This document shows positions 24,585 through 33,819 of a DNA stretch of 64,000 nt, piece by piece. The DNA comes from Candidatus Treponema caballi (GTDB taxonomy: Bacteria > Spirochaetota > Spirochaetia > Treponematales > Treponemataceae). The stretch spans positions 1 through 64,000 of the forward strand of contig JAGHRS010000029.1 of the NCBI GenBank assembly GCA_018066285.1, in the 5' to 3' direction. Made by a program: the position numbers and the translations under genes. The notes under the pieces were generated by a model that was given only the letters and a program-made list of their open reading frames with translations, made no database searches and was not told where the DNA came from. Within the stretch, counting starts at the first letter, position 1. Each line of letters opens with the position of its first letter.

Positions 24585-25870
24585 AAGAATTCGCAGGTTT
24601 CAAGAAATTCAAGGAAAGCGCTGCTTGATTCTTCCCATATTGCTTCACAGGAATCAAGTAATATGAAATGAGCCGTCGTTCCTTTGAACCGTGTGTACAT
24701 GGGCATGGCACGGAAATACTTCACGCCACCTTCTCTCGATGTTCCACTTGCATTGATATCAAAAGGCTTTTCAAAGGCACAGTCACCATCAGGATCATAT
24801 TCGCTTTCAACCAATACCGCATATCCATGGGCACCGCCACATTCCGTATATCGGGATGGTTCTTTCAGTTCATACACACGAATACCAGGTATATCCGGAA
24901 ACAGCTGCACTTCAGACACAGACGAATAGTCCTGACGGACAGACTCGAACGTATCAGCAGCTGAACAAACCGGGTACGATGGCGTAAGTTCATCAATAAG
25001 CAGCACTGAATAGGTAATATTCCTGCCGTCTTTCGATATCGGTGCTGAATTAAACACCTCAGTATGTTTAACAACAGTAAGTCCAGACTGATTAAGCGTC
25101 CATTCCTCATCCGGGGAATACCATATGCCGTACAGTTTTGACAGCTTACCATTCATACCATTTCTTTCATGAAACTGGAAAATATAATCACTTACGATAG
25201 AGTCCACATCATTCATGTTATATTCAGGAAGGAGATTGAGGACGTTCCGGTACATCTGATTATTACCAATATCGTAACCGGAATAGAGCGCGTATGTATC
25301 AAACGCATGCTTTGCACTTGAAGGCATCATTGCCTGATACAATATGTTACCGTAATCCCAAAATAAATCAGGAACAAGAGCGTTCTCAGGAATCTGATCA
25401 AGAATGTAGCGGAAACAGTCAACAGCTTCTATGCTTTTGCAGGCATTACCCAGAAAAGTACCTAAAAACCATTTATAGCGGTAATCGCGCTCAGGCAGCG
25501 TTTCAATTGCAAGATAGTTCTCTTTGGTAACTTCAAAAAAACCAGGCTCATCAAAATTGTACAGGAAGTCTGAAATAACCGCTTTCAACAGCAGATATTC
25601 CTGATTTTCCGCATCTTCATGTTCGCAAAGCTTTCCATACAAAGTACGCAAAACAGCTGCAACATCTGATTTCGGCGTCGGATTATTCCATGCATCATCT
25701 GAAACCCACCACCGCATTGCATTCTGATTGAGAAGTACATAATTCAGTTCATCGCTGAATGCATTCATGTTTTTTATTGCATTAAGGTTGATATACCTTA
25801 CATCCGCAGAAAAAAGGGCACCCCCCATAACGGCAAGAAGGACAAGAATAACAAATACTTTTTTTACCAT
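24581..25870 (-). CDS. Hypothetical exported protein with helical-repeat N-terminal half
   Basis: 429 residues with a cleavable signal (VLLAVMGGALFSA, cleavage about residue 22) and GGGAG before the ATG. Residues about 65-235 look like paired helices of the TPR kind (EDAENQEYLLLKAVISDFLYNF; WFLGTFLGNACKSIEAVDCFRYILDQIPENALVPDLFWDYGNILYQAM). Residues about 235-429 are beta-rich, with GIWYSPDEEWTLNQSGLTVVKH, and may be a substrate- or partner-binding domain. Likely periplasmic. Stop codon overlaps that of the convergent gene. Confidence 0.7.
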   Translation of the reverse strand: MVKKVFVILVLLAVMGGALFSADVRYINLNAIKNMNAFSDELNYVLLNQNAMRWWVSDDAWNNPTPKSDVAAVLRTLYGKLCEHEDAENQEYLLLKAVISDFLYNFDEPGFFEVTKENYLAIETLPERDYRYKWFLGTFLGNACKSIEAVDCFRYILDQIPENALVPDLFWDYGNILYQAMMPSSAKHAFDTYALYSGYDIGNNQMYRNVLNLLPEYNMNDVDSIVSDYIFQFHERNGMNGKLSKLYGIWYSPDEEWTLNQSGLTVVKHTEVFNSAPISKDGRNITYSVLLIDELTPSYPVCSAADTFESVRQDYSSVSEVQLFPDIPGIRVYELKEPSRYTECGGAHGYAVLVESEYDPDGDCAFEKPFDINASGTSREGGVKYFRAMPMYTRFKGTTAHFILLDSCEAIWEESSSAFLEFLETCEFF

Positions 25871-25953
25871 ACATAAACTCCCGGAAAAGAAAAATAACGT
25901 TTTCCGGAAGCTTATGCAATAGAAAAGACAGGACTTTTTTTGTCCAATCAGTC

Positions 25954-26970
25954 TTAGTCAGCGTATCCGTTAGGATTGTTAGACTGCCATCTCCAGCTGT
26001 CTTCGCACATCTCTTTAATACCGCGCTCAGCTTTCCAGCCAAGTTCACGCTCTGCCTTTGCCGGATCTGCATAACACGTCGCAATGTCACCAGGACGGCG
26101 TGGCTTTATGACGTACGGTACCTTTACGCCGGTTGCAGCCTCAAAGTTCTTGACGATATCGAGAACAGAATAGCCCTGACCAGTGCCCAGGTTATAGATG
26201 CAGAGACCTGCCTTTTCCTCAATCTTTTTCAGCGCCTTAACGTGGCCGACAGCAAGGTCAACAACATGGATGTAGTCGCGGACACCTGTTCCGTCATGCG
26301 TGTCGTAATCGTTGCCGAATATGCCGAGTTCCTTGAGCTTTCCGACAGCAACCTGCGTTACATACGGCATCAGATTGTTGGGAATACCGTTCGGGTTTTC
26401 TCCCATTGTTCCTGACTTGTGCGCGCCAATCGGGTTGAAGTATCTGAGCAGGATGACGTTCCATTCTGGGTCTGCTTTCTGAATGTCGGACAGAATCTGC
26501 TCCAGCATTGATTTTGTCCAGCCGTACGGATTGGTGCACTGTCCTTTCGGGCATTCTTCCGTAATCGGGATAAAAGCTGGGTCACCATACACAGTAGCTG
26601 ATGAAGAGAAGATGATGTTCTTGCATCCATGCTGTCTCATGACATCAACAAGCGTCAGTGTTCCCGCAATATTGTTCTGGTAATATTCCCATGGCTTTGC
26701 AACAGATTCGCCAACTGCCTTGAGCCCGGCAAAATGGATGACAGAATCAATCTTTTCAGCGTCGAATACTTTGTTCAAAGCATCGCGGTCAAGAATGTCT
26801 GCCTTATAAAAAGGGACCTTCTTTCCGGTAATTTTCTGTACGCGCTCAAGTGACTTTTCGCTTGAATTAACGAGATTATCAAGAACGACGACGTCATAGC
26901 CGGCATTCTGAAGTTCAACAACCGTGTGGCTTCCGATAAATCCGGCACCACCAGTAACTAAAATAGCCAT
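25954..26970 (-). CDS. galE: UDP-glucose 4-epimerase
   Basis: 338 residues, full length. [18 protein letters not shown] (residues 7-24) binds [13 protein letters not shown] carries the catalytic Ser, and [12 protein letters not shown] carries the Tyr/Lys pair. It interconverts UDP-galactose and UDP-glucose, closing the Leloir pathway for galactose set free by the galactosidases in this window. AAAGGAG precedes the ATG. It is a single gene, divergent from an AraC-type regulator, and its predicted promoter overlaps a perfect inverted repeat at 27024-27042. Confidence 0.95.
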   Translation of the reverse strand: MAILVTGGAGFIGSHTVVELQNAGYDVVVLDNLVNSSEKSLERVQKITGKKVPFYKADILDRDALNKVFDAEKIDSVIHFAGLKAVGESVAKPWEYYQNNIAGTLTLVDVMRQHGCKNIIFSSSATVYGDPAFIPITEECPKGQCTNPYGWTKSMLEQILSDIQKADPEWNVILLRYFNPIGAHKSGTMGENPNGIPNNLMPYVTQVAVGKLKELGIFGNDYDTHDGTGVRDYIHVVDLAVGHVKALKKIEEKAGLCIYNLGTGQGYSVLDIVKNFEAATGVKVPYVIKPRRPGDIATCYADPAKAERELGWKAERGIKEMCEDSWRWQSNNPNGYAD

Positions 26971-27023
26971 ATCATTCTCCTTTAAAGCCCCCCGCGGCTT
27001 CTTATGTTTTCATACTAGCATCA

Positions 27024-27042
27024 GATATGCACGCTGCATATC
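27024..27042. promoter_or_regulatory. Candidate operator between galE and the AraC gene
   Basis: GATATGCA-CGC-TGCATATC, a perfect 8-bp inverted repeat with a 3-nt centre. For galE on the minus strand it covers the -35 position of an extended -10 promoter (TGCTAGTAT). A further GATATG half-site lies at 27058-27063. Confidence 0.5.
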
Positions 27043-27080
27043 GTTTTATGTTTACTCGATATGTAATTTTGTTGCATTTT

Positions 27081-27090
27081 CTGCTATACT
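27081..27090 (+). promoter_or_regulatory. Extended -10 promoter of the second AraC gene
   Basis: TGC-TATACT with the hexamer at 27085-27090 and the ATG 9 nt downstream at 27100. There is no Shine-Dalgarno site. Confidence 0.55.
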
Positions 27091-27099
27091 GAACGCATA

Positions 27100-28356
27100 A
27101 TGACTGATGTACTTGAATCACAGCTGAAACGATACCCCGCCACAAGTGTACTGATTATCGGGGAAGACGCAGAAGAAGACGTCGCAGCCTTTATTCCGAA
27201 AGACAAGTACAAAGCGGTCAGCGTCATCAACACGAAGAAGGAACAGGTCGTCATTCCGAACCTGCCGCAGCGGGATCTTCTTATTTCACATATACGCCTC
27301 GAAAAAATGGGGTACGGCTTTTTCCTCAATGTAGTCAGCAAAGTGAAGCCGCAATTTGTCTGCTGCAGTTTTTATGCTGAAAATCAGGGAGGAATCAATG
27401 AAGACACCCTTTCCTCCCGTCTTCTGGAATATGCTTACGAACTGTTCAACCATAACGAATATACGCTGCCGGACGGGAAAACGCTCATCCAGCTGGATTA
27501 TGTCGTTTCAAGTACGGTTTCAACTGCATCAGCCCCGTTCAAAGCGTCGTACAAGACTGCCGGCAAAGAGCTGATGTCTCTTTCCGTCTACAACGTAGGC
27601 TTTCAGAAATGTGAGCCGCTCTATCAGTGGGGACCGGGCATCCGCGACCACTATCTCATCCATTACATCATTTCAGGAAGCGGAACATACGTATGCGGAA
27701 ACAAGGAGTATCATCTTTCAGCCGGCGACTGCTTCCTCGCCTACCCTAACCGCGAAATCACCTATTACGCCGACAAGACTGATCCCTGGGAGTATGCGTG
27801 GATTGGCTTCAACGGCCCTGACGCCAGCCTGATTCTCGGCGCGACAGATTTCACTCAGGATGCGCCATATATCCGGAACGAGCCGCAGGGTTCCCGCATT
27901 GAAGAACTGATTCACGCTGTCTGCGATGCACGCGGAAACGGATTCACCAGCACAATCCAGATGACGGGTCACCTGTATGAGCTGTTGGCCCTGTTCGTCA
28001 ATGATGCGGGAACAGAACCCGTTCATTCCGTAGCGCAACTTTATGTAAAGCACGCTGTTGAATACATTGTGGAAAACTATTCGTATCCTATAAGCATTGA
28101 GGATATAGCTTCTTACATAGGAGTCAGCCGGAGCCAGCTTTTCCGGTGCTTTCAGTCCGTGCTCGGCGTTTCGCCAAAAGAATACCTGACTGAGTACCGC
28201 ATCAAGCAGGCATGCCGTCTGCTCGAAGATTCCTCGTTTTCCATGAACGCCATCGCAAACTCGCTAGGCTTTGACAACAGCCTGTACTTTTCAAAGGCGT
28301 TCCGGAAAGTTAAGGGCGTCTCACCAAGCGAATACAGAAGTGAACACAGAAAGTAA
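27100..28356 (+). CDS. AraC-family regulator with N-terminal extension
   Basis: 418 residues, about 120 more than the AraC protein at 13124. Residues about 150-290 are the cupin sensing domain (HYLIHYIISGSGTYVCGNKEYHLSAGDCFLAYP; YYADKTDPWEYAWIGFNG) and 310-415 the double helix-turn-helix (ISIEDIASYIGVSRSQLFRCFQSVLGVSPKEYL; FSMNAIANSLGFDNSLYFSKAFRKVKGVSPSEYR). Residues 1-140 (SVLIIGEDAEEDVAAFIPKDKYKAVSVI...) are alternating beta and alpha and may be a worn receiver- or nucleotide-type domain; I cannot assign it. Divergent from galE, so a role in galactose control is plausible. Confidence 0.88.
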   Translation: MTDVLESQLKRYPATSVLIIGEDAEEDVAAFIPKDKYKAVSVINTKKEQVVIPNLPQRDLLISHIRLEKMGYGFFLNVVSKVKPQFVCCSFYAENQGGINEDTLSSRLLEYAYELFNHNEYTLPDGKTLIQLDYVVSSTVSTASAPFKASYKTAGKELMSLSVYNVGFQKCEPLYQWGPGIRDHYLIHYIISGSGTYVCGNKEYHLSAGDCFLAYPNREITYYADKTDPWEYAWIGFNGPDASLILGATDFTQDAPYIRNEPQGSRIEELIHAVCDARGNGFTSTIQMTGHLYELLALFVNDAGTEPVHSVAQLYVKHAVEYIVENYSYPISIEDIASYIGVSRSQLFRCFQSVLGVSPKEYLTEYRIKQACRLLEDSSFSMNAIANSLGFDNSLYFSKAFRKVKGVSPSEYRSEHRK

Positions 28357-28369
28357 GCAGCCAGGGCAG

Positions 28370-28403
28370 AAAAAAAGCCCCTGCACTTTGTCAGCACAGG
28401 GGC
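28370..28403 (-). terminator. Terminator of the pyruvate oxidoreductase gene
   Basis: On the minus strand GCCCCTG (28397-28403) pairs with CAGGGGC (28377-28383) around 13 nt, followed by seven T. A second hairpin CAGGAGA/TCTCCTG lies closer to the gene at 28441-28462. Confidence 0.85.
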
Positions 28404-28470
28404 CTTTATGTCTTCCGGCGAACCGGAAAGACTGACCTATCAGGAGAAGTCTCCCTCTCCTGAATCAATC

Positions 28471-31400
28471 TTACTTATAGAGCTCTACCAGCTTCAGCAG
28501 GTGTTCGTAGCGTGCAATAGCTGTCTCTTCGTTTCTCTTGAAGAGGGCTTCTGCGCGATCCGGGAACTTGCGTGTCAGTGAAGAGTAGCGTGTCTCGTTG
28601 GCAAGGAATGCCTGGTAAGAACCATCGCCTGGCTTTGAAGTCAGTGTGAATGGGTTCTTGCCTTCTGCCTTGAGAGCAGGGTTGAAGCTGAACAGGTTCC
28701 AGTATCCAGCTGCAACAGCAGCCTTCATCTCATCCTGGCAGTGGTTCATACCGCCCTTAACACCATGGAGTTCGCAAGGAGCGTATCCGATGATGAGGGA
28801 TGGACCATTGTAAGCTTCAGCTTCCTTAATAGCCTTGAGTGCCTGTGCTGGGTTTGCACCAAGAGCAATCTGTGCTACGTAAACGTAACCATAGCTCATA
28901 GCAATTTCAGCGAGGCTCTTCTTGCTGATTTCCTTTCCGGCAGCAGCGAACTGGCAGACTTCACCGATGTTAGAAGCCTTAGATGCCTGTCCACCTGTAT
29001 TTGAGTACATTTCTGTATCGAATACCATGACGTTGACGTTTTCGCCAGAAGCGAGAACGTGGTCGAGTCCGCCGTAACCGATATCATAGGCCCAGCCGTC
29101 ACCACCCATAATCCAGACTGACTTCTTGTTGAGGTAGTCCTTCTTCTCAAGAATTTCATCCTTGCAGCTGCAGTCGAGTTTCTCGAGTTCAGCAATGAGT
29201 GCCTTTGTTGGCTCTACGTTACCAAGTGTGCTGTCTTTTGTTTCCATGAACTTGGCGATTGCATCCTTGAGTGATGCAGATGCCTTGTCACCAGCTGCAA
29301 TCTCATTGAGTTTTTCGATGAGATTGTTGCGGATGAACTTCTGTCCCATGTACATACCAAGACCATGCTCAGCATTGTCTTCGAACAGTGAGTTAGCCCA
29401 AGCCGGACCCTTCTTAGAATCCTTGTTGATTGTGTAAGGACATGTAGCAGCTGGACCACCCCAGATTGAAGAACAACCTGTTGCGTTAGAGATGAACATG
29501 TTCTCACCAAAGAGCTGTGTAATCAGGCGGGCATATGATGTTTCAGCACAACCTGCGCATGAGCCTGAGAACTCAAGCAGAGGCTGGTTGAACTGGCTGC
29601 CCTTGACTGTATCTTCGTTGATACCAGCGTCTGTCTTCTTTGAGACGTTCTTGACGAGGTAGTTCCATACTGGCTGCTCTTCAATGCGGCTTTCCTGTGG
29701 AACCATTTCGATAGCCTTTGTAGGACATACAGTGACACACTCGCCGCATCCCATACAATCGAGAGGAGATACAGACATTGTGTACTTGTATGCTGTTGGC
29801 TTCGGCTTTGTATCAACTGCAACGAGTCCTGCAGGAGCTGCCTTGATTTCTGCGTCTGAAAGCAGGTATGGGCGGATTGTTGCGTGTGAACATACGAATG
29901 CACAGTTGTTACACTGGATACACTTTGTTGCGTCCCACTTTGGAACGTTAACAGCTGTACCGCGCTTCTCGTATGCTGAAGCACCGAGTTCGAACTGGCC
30001 GTCTGCGCAATCCTTGAATGCTGAAACTGGAAGTGAATCACCGTCCATCAGGGCGATTGGGTTCATCAGCTTCTCGACCATTTCTACAGTCTTTGCCTCG
30101 CCTTCGAGCTTAGCCTTTGGAGCATCTGCCGGTGGGTTAGCCCATGAAGCAGGAACTTCAACCTTGTGGAGTGCACCAGCACCCTGGTCGATAGCCTGGC
30201 AGTTCATGTCTACGACTTCCTGGCCCTTCTTGCTGAACTTGGCAACAACCTTTTCCTTCATGTACTTGACTGCTTCTTCTGCTGGAAGAACGTTAGCAAG
30301 TTTGAAGAATGCTGACTGAAGAACTGTTGAAGTTCTCTTGCCAAGACCAATCTTTGTTGCGATGTCTACAGCGTCGATTGTGTAAACTGTGATGTTGTTG
30401 TCAGCAATGTACTTCTTTGCAGCTGCTGGCAGGTTCTTGTCGAGTTCTGCATCATCCCACTGACAGTTGATGAGGAATGTACCGCCCTTCTTAACATCCT
30501 GAACCATCTTGTATCCCTTGAGGATATATGACTGGTTATGGCATGCTACGAAGTCTGCCTGGTTGATGTAGTAAGGTGACTTGATCGGTTTATCACCGAA
30601 GCGCAGGTGAGAAATTGTGATACCACCTGTCTTCTTTGAGTCATACTGGAAGTATGCCTGGATGAACTTGTCTGTGTGATCACCAATGATCTTTGTTGAG
30701 TCCTTGTTGGCACCAACAGTACCATCACCACCGATACCCCAGAACTTGCATTCTACAGTACCTTCAGCTGCCGTGATTGGAGCTGGCTTAACTTCTGGCA
30801 GTGAGAGGTTTGTAACATCATCGGTAATACCGAGTGTGAAACGTGCCTTAGGAGCATCTTTTGCGAGCTCTGTGAATACAGCGAATACGCTTGACGGCGG
30901 AGTATCCTTTGAACCCAGACCGTAGCGGCCACCGCAGAGCTTGATGTCTGCGAGACCTGCTTCGCGCAGTGTTGTTGCAACATCGAGGAAGAGTGGCTCA
31001 CCGAGTGAACCTGGTTCCTTTGTACGGTCGAGAACAGCGAGCTTCTTGCATGTCTTTGGCAGAACCTTGAGGAATGCTTCAGAAACCCATGGGCGGTACA
31101 GGCGTACCTTGATGAGACCGACTTTCTCGCCCTTCTTGTTCAGGTAGTCGATGACTTCTTCTGCAACGTCGCAGAATGAACCCATTGCAACGATTACGCG
31201 GTCTGCATCAGCAGCACCGTAGTAGTTGAACAGGTCGTAGTTTGTACCCAGCTTTGCGTTGATCTTAGCCATGTACTTCTTAACAGTCTCTGGCAGGTCA
31301 AGGTAAGCTGTGTTACATGCTTCGCGGTGCTGGAAGAAAACGTCTCCGTTTTCGTGTGAACCGCGCATAGCAGGATGATTAGGATTGAGAGCGTGTGCGC

Positions 31401-32010
31401 GGAAAGCCTTTACAGCATCCATGTTGCACATATCTTTCAGATCTGCATAATCCCATGTCTCAATCTTCTGGATTTCGTGTGATGTGCGGAATCCGTCGAA
31501 GAAGTTCAGGAATGGAACCTTTCCTTCGATAGCTGCAAGGTGAGCTACTGGAGCGAGGTCCATGACTTCCTGTGGGTTTGATTCAGCGAGCATTGCAAAA
31601 CCAGTCTGGCGGCAAGCATAAACGTCACTGTGGTCACCAAAGATGTTCAGAGACTGTGAAGCAACACAGCGTGCTGAAACATGGAAAACACCAGGGAGCT
31701 GCTCACCGGCAATCTTGTACATGTTCGGAATCATCAGGAGAAGACCCTGAGATGCGGTGAATGTTGTGGTAAGAGCACCAGCAGCAAGTGAACCGTGAAC
31801 GGTACCTGCAGCACCGGCTTCAGACTCCATTTCAATAACTTTTGTCTGTGAGCCGAAGATGTTCTTCTGACCGTTTGCTGACCACTGGTCAACAAAGTCC
31901 GCCATTGGAGATGACGGGGTGATAGGGTAAATACCTGCAACTTCGGTAAAGGCGTATGCTACATGAGCGGCGGCCTGGTTACCATCCATTGACATCTTTT
32001 TTCTGGACAT
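28471..32010 (-). CDS. nifJ: Pyruvate:ferredoxin (flavodoxin) oxidoreductase
   Basis: 1179 residues, the full single-chain form, after TAGGAGG. Domains in order: pyrimidine-binding thiamine domain (GNQAAAHVAYAFTEVAGIYPITPSSPMAD), the gamma/CoA domains, two ferredoxin-type [4Fe-4S] sites (CIQCNNCAFVCSHATIRP and CMGCGECVTVCPTKAIEMVP, near 690 and 745), then the thiamine-PP domain with further Cys (GSCAGCAETSYARL) and GDGWAYDIGYGGLDHVLASGENVNVMVFDTEMYSNTGG. It oxidises pyruvate to acetyl-CoA and CO2 and reduces ferredoxin. It is the central step of anaerobic sugar breakdown and a strong sign of a fermentative host. Transcribed alone with its own terminator. Confidence 0.97.
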   Translation of the reverse strand: MSRKKMSMDGNQAAAHVAYAFTEVAGIYPITPSSPMADFVDQWSANGQKNIFGSQTKVIEMESEAGAAGTVHGSLAAGALTTTFTASQGLLLMIPNMYKIAGEQLPGVFHVSARCVASQSLNIFGDHSDVYACRQTGFAMLAESNPQEVMDLAPVAHLAAIEGKVPFLNFFDGFRTSHEIQKIETWDYADLKDMCNMDAVKAFRAHALNPNHPAMRGSHENGDVFFQHREACNTAYLDLPETVKKYMAKINAKLGTNYDLFNYYGAADADRVIVAMGSFCDVAEEVIDYLNKKGEKVGLIKVRLYRPWVSEAFLKVLPKTCKKLAVLDRTKEPGSLGEPLFLDVATTLREAGLADIKLCGGRYGLGSKDTPPSSVFAVFTELAKDAPKARFTLGITDDVTNLSLPEVKPAPITAAEGTVECKFWGIGGDGTVGANKDSTKIIGDHTDKFIQAYFQYDSKKTGGITISHLRFGDKPIKSPYYINQADFVACHNQSYILKGYKMVQDVKKGGTFLINCQWDDAELDKNLPAAAKKYIADNNITVYTIDAVDIATKIGLGKRTSTVLQSAFFKLANVLPAEEAVKYMKEKVVAKFSKKGQEVVDMNCQAIDQGAGALHKVEVPASWANPPADAPKAKLEGEAKTVEMVEKLMNPIALMDGDSLPVSAFKDCADGQFELGASAYEKRGTAVNVPKWDATKCIQCNNCAFVCSHATIRPYLLSDAEIKAAPAGLVAVDTKPKPTAYKYTMSVSPLDCMGCGECVTVCPTKAIEMVPQESRIEEQPVWNYLVKNVSKKTDAGINEDTVKGSQFNQPLLEFSGSCAGCAETSYARLITQLFGENMFISNATGCSSIWGGPAATCPYTINKDSKKGPAWANSLFEDNAEHGLGMYMGQKFIRNNLIEKLNEIAAGDKASASLKDAIAKFMETKDSTLGNVEPTKALIAELEKLDCSCKDEILEKKDYLNKKSVWIMGGDGWAYDIGYGGLDHVLASGENVNVMVFDTEMYSNTGGQASKASNIGEVCQFAAAGKEISKKSLAEIAMSYGYVYVAQIALGANPAQALKAIKEAEAYNGPSLIIGYAPCELHGVKGGMNHCQDEMKAAVAAGYWNLFSFNPALKAEGKNPFTLTSKPGDGSYQAFLANETRYSSLTRKFPDRAEALFKRNEETAIARYEHLLKLVELYK

Positions 32011-32166
32011 TATGTCCTCCTATAAAAAATATTAGAAATCGCAGACTCCCGGAACATGTGGCAAAAGCCGACACGTATGGGAATTTTAGATTTAAAATAG
32101 TCTACTATAAAGAATACAATTATCTATCGATTTCTTCAAGGGAGAATTTTTTATCGGATTCGAATT

Positions 32167-32805
32167 TTACGCTGCATGACGCATTCCAGCCCCATATTCG
32201 AGCATGGCACGGAGCTTCTGTTCAGCCCGGGCCATGACATTGCTCACGGTAGTGCGGGTTGTGCCAAGAGCAAGCGCAATTTCGCGGAGGCTCATCCCGG
32301 TTTCAAGCTGGTTTCCGAGGTTGTAGTAATTTTTCAGGATAAACTGCTCCCTCTCATCCAGACGGCGGATGCAGCGGTACAGCTGTTCTGAGTACATCCT
32401 TTCAACAGCCTCTTCTTCAGCATCTTCCGCAGCCGGAAGCAAATCACCGAGAGAGCAGGTGTTGCCGTCTGCATCATGGCCGAAAGGCTTATCCATGCTG
32501 GTCACATGGATGACACTGTTCTTAGGCTTATATGTCATGCCATCACCGTTTTCCTTGATGACGTCATTGAATGTGTTGCGGAGCCAGGGAAAAATGAACG
32601 TGGAAAACTTCGCGCGGGTTGCGTCATAATCAGATACTTTCTTCAGAAGTGTTTCCCATCCAGCCTGAAGGCAATCCTGATAGAGGTCTTCCGGAACATG
32701 GAATGATTCACATGCCTTAACCACGAGGCCATAATTGGCTTCTGCGAAGGCAATCTGCTCTTCTGAGAGAGTGTTTTCTGTGAATGTTGTGTTTGTTGTT
32801 TTCAT
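32167..32805 (-). CDS. Small sigma-70-type RNA polymerase sigma factor
   Basis: 212 residues with AAGGAG before the ATG. Region 2 spans about 24-95, with DLYQDCLQAGWETLLKKVSDYDATRAKFSTFIFPWLRNTFNDVI, matching the core-binding and -10-reading helices. Region 4 spans about 142-200, with LDEREQFILKNYYNLG and the helix-turn-helix MSLREIALALGTTRTTVSNVMARAEQKLR. Regions 1 and 3 are missing or very short, so it is an alternative factor, close in build to the SigF/SigB or RpoE-like groups. No anti-sigma gene is adjacent. It lies 156 nt upstream of nifJ with no clear terminator between. Confidence 0.85.
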   Translation of the reverse strand: MKTTNTTFTENTLSEEQIAFAEANYGLVVKACESFHVPEDLYQDCLQAGWETLLKKVSDYDATRAKFSTFIFPWLRNTFNDVIKENGDGMTYKPKNSVIHVTSMDKPFGHDADGNTCSLGDLLPAAEDAEEEAVERMYSEQLYRCIRRLDEREQFILKNYYNLGNQLETGMSLREIALALGTTRTTVSNVMARAEQKLRAMLEYGAGMRHAA

Positions 32806-32863
32806 ACGTCTAATCTCCTTACTGGTAAAAATGTCAGTTTACAATTCACTATAAGAAAGTCAC

Positions 32864-32882
32864 CGGGACATATGTTGTCCCG
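32864..32882. promoter_or_regulatory. Candidate operator between the sigma-factor and SDR genes
   Basis: CGGGACA-TATGT-TGTCCCG, a perfect 7-bp inverted repeat with a 5-nt centre. It overlaps a second one, TTGTC-CC-GACAA (32875-32886). It lies between the divergent promoters. Confidence 0.45.
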
Positions 32883-32893
32883 ACAACAGAAAT

Positions 32894-32922
32894 TTGCGTC
32901 AAATTTCAATCAGTGCTATGCT
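32894..32922 (+). promoter_or_regulatory. Promoter of the SDR gene (leaderless)
   Basis: TTGCGT (32894-32899), 17 nt, TGC-TATGCT with the hexamer at 32917-32922, then exactly 6 nt to the ATG at 32929. The +1 would be the A of the start codon. Confidence 0.6.
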
Positions 32923-32928
32923 TTTGCT

Positions 32929-33645
32929 ATGAATTATGCTTTGGTTACCGGCGCAGACCATGGTGTTGGTCTTGCCCTTGTCACAAATCTTCTTGCACGC
33001 GGATGGACCGTACTCGCCTGCAGGCTGAACCCGTCTGAAAAGCAGGTTGATGCCCTGAAGGCAGAATACGCTGATACGCTCGCAATCATTGAGCTTGATG
33101 TCTCAAAAGATGAGTCTGTTTCTAACATGGCCAGCATGGCTGCCTCCCTTGTCCCGCATCTTGATCTGGTAATCAACAACGCAGGCATACTCGGTGACAT
33201 GGAAAAAGAATTTGGTGAAGACATTGACTTCAACCAGATCCTCACAATTTTTAACGTGAACGCAGTGGGACCCCTCCGTGTCTCAAATGCGCTTTCAGCT
33301 CTTGTAATGAAAAGTACGCTTAAGACGATTGTTGACATATCGTCAGAAGCTGGCAGCATCCACGACTGCTACCGGGTCGGATGGTGGGGCTACGGCATGT
33401 CTAAAGCCGCGAACAACATGCAGGGCGCGCTCGTTTACAACAATATCCGCGATAAAGGCGGGCGGGTGATTCAGATGCATCCGGGATGGGTCAAGTCGCT
33501 CATAAAAGGCTTTTATGAGGACGAAGCTGACATCACACCAGACGAGTCTGCCAAAGGGATACTTCACACGGTGCTCGATACTGAGCTGCCCGTGGAGGAG
33601 CGGCCGCTGTTCCTGACGTATCAGGGAGAGCGTCTTCCGTGGTGA
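32929..33645 (+). CDS. Short-chain dehydrogenase/reductase
   Basis: 238 residues from ATG 32929; an upstream ATG at 32872 lies in the promoter. It begins MNYALVTGADHGVGLALVTNLLARGW, the TGxxxGxG NAD(P) site, then LDLVINNAGILG (NNAG), and ISSEAGSIHDCYRVGWWGYGMSKAANN with the catalytic Ser and YxxxK. The substrate is unknown. It has no partner genes and divergent control with the sigma factor. It has no Shine-Dalgarno site. Confidence 0.88.
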   Translation: MNYALVTGADHGVGLALVTNLLARGWTVLACRLNPSEKQVDALKAEYADTLAIIELDVSKDESVSNMASMAASLVPHLDLVINNAGILGDMEKEFGEDIDFNQILTIFNVNAVGPLRVSNALSALVMKSTLKTIVDISSEAGSIHDCYRVGWWGYGMSKAANNMQGALVYNNIRDKGGRVIQMHPGWVKSLIKGFYEDEADITPDESAKGILHTVLDTELPVEERPLFLTYQGERLPW

Positions 33646-33717
33646 CTTATTCAGGGGCGATAATAATATAGAAACAAAGTTTAAAAAAGCACAAAAAAAA
33701 GCATAAATTTTTAAAAG

Positions 33718-33756
33718 TTTTCGTAAAATATTGCTACTTTTCGTAAGATAATGCTA
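33718..33756. repeat. Two tandem copies of a 19-bp sequence
   Basis: TTTTCGTAAAATATTGCTA (33718-33736) and TTTTCGTAAGATAATGCTA (33738-33756) differ at two positions and repeat with a 20-nt period. They lie in the 174-nt gap between convergent genes, next to a terminator. The rest of that gap is A/T-rich with nothing I can name. Confidence 0.55.
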
Positions 33757-33767
33757 ATTCAGCGCAT

Positions 33768-33795
33768 AAAAAAACCCGGCACCTTAATGCCGGGT
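33768..33795 (-). terminator. Terminator of the LPP20-like lipoprotein gene
   Basis: On the minus strand ACCCGGCA (33788-33795) pairs with TGCCGGGT (33774-33781) around a 6-nt loop, followed by seven T. Confidence 0.9.
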
Positions 33796-33819
33796 CTTCT
33801 TTATCTGAGATTACTCAGA

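Noticed and set aside
28741-31940. Several long open frames opposite the pyruvate oxidoreductase gene
   Set aside because: They are antisense shadows of a well-conserved gene with strong codon bias and have no motifs of their own.
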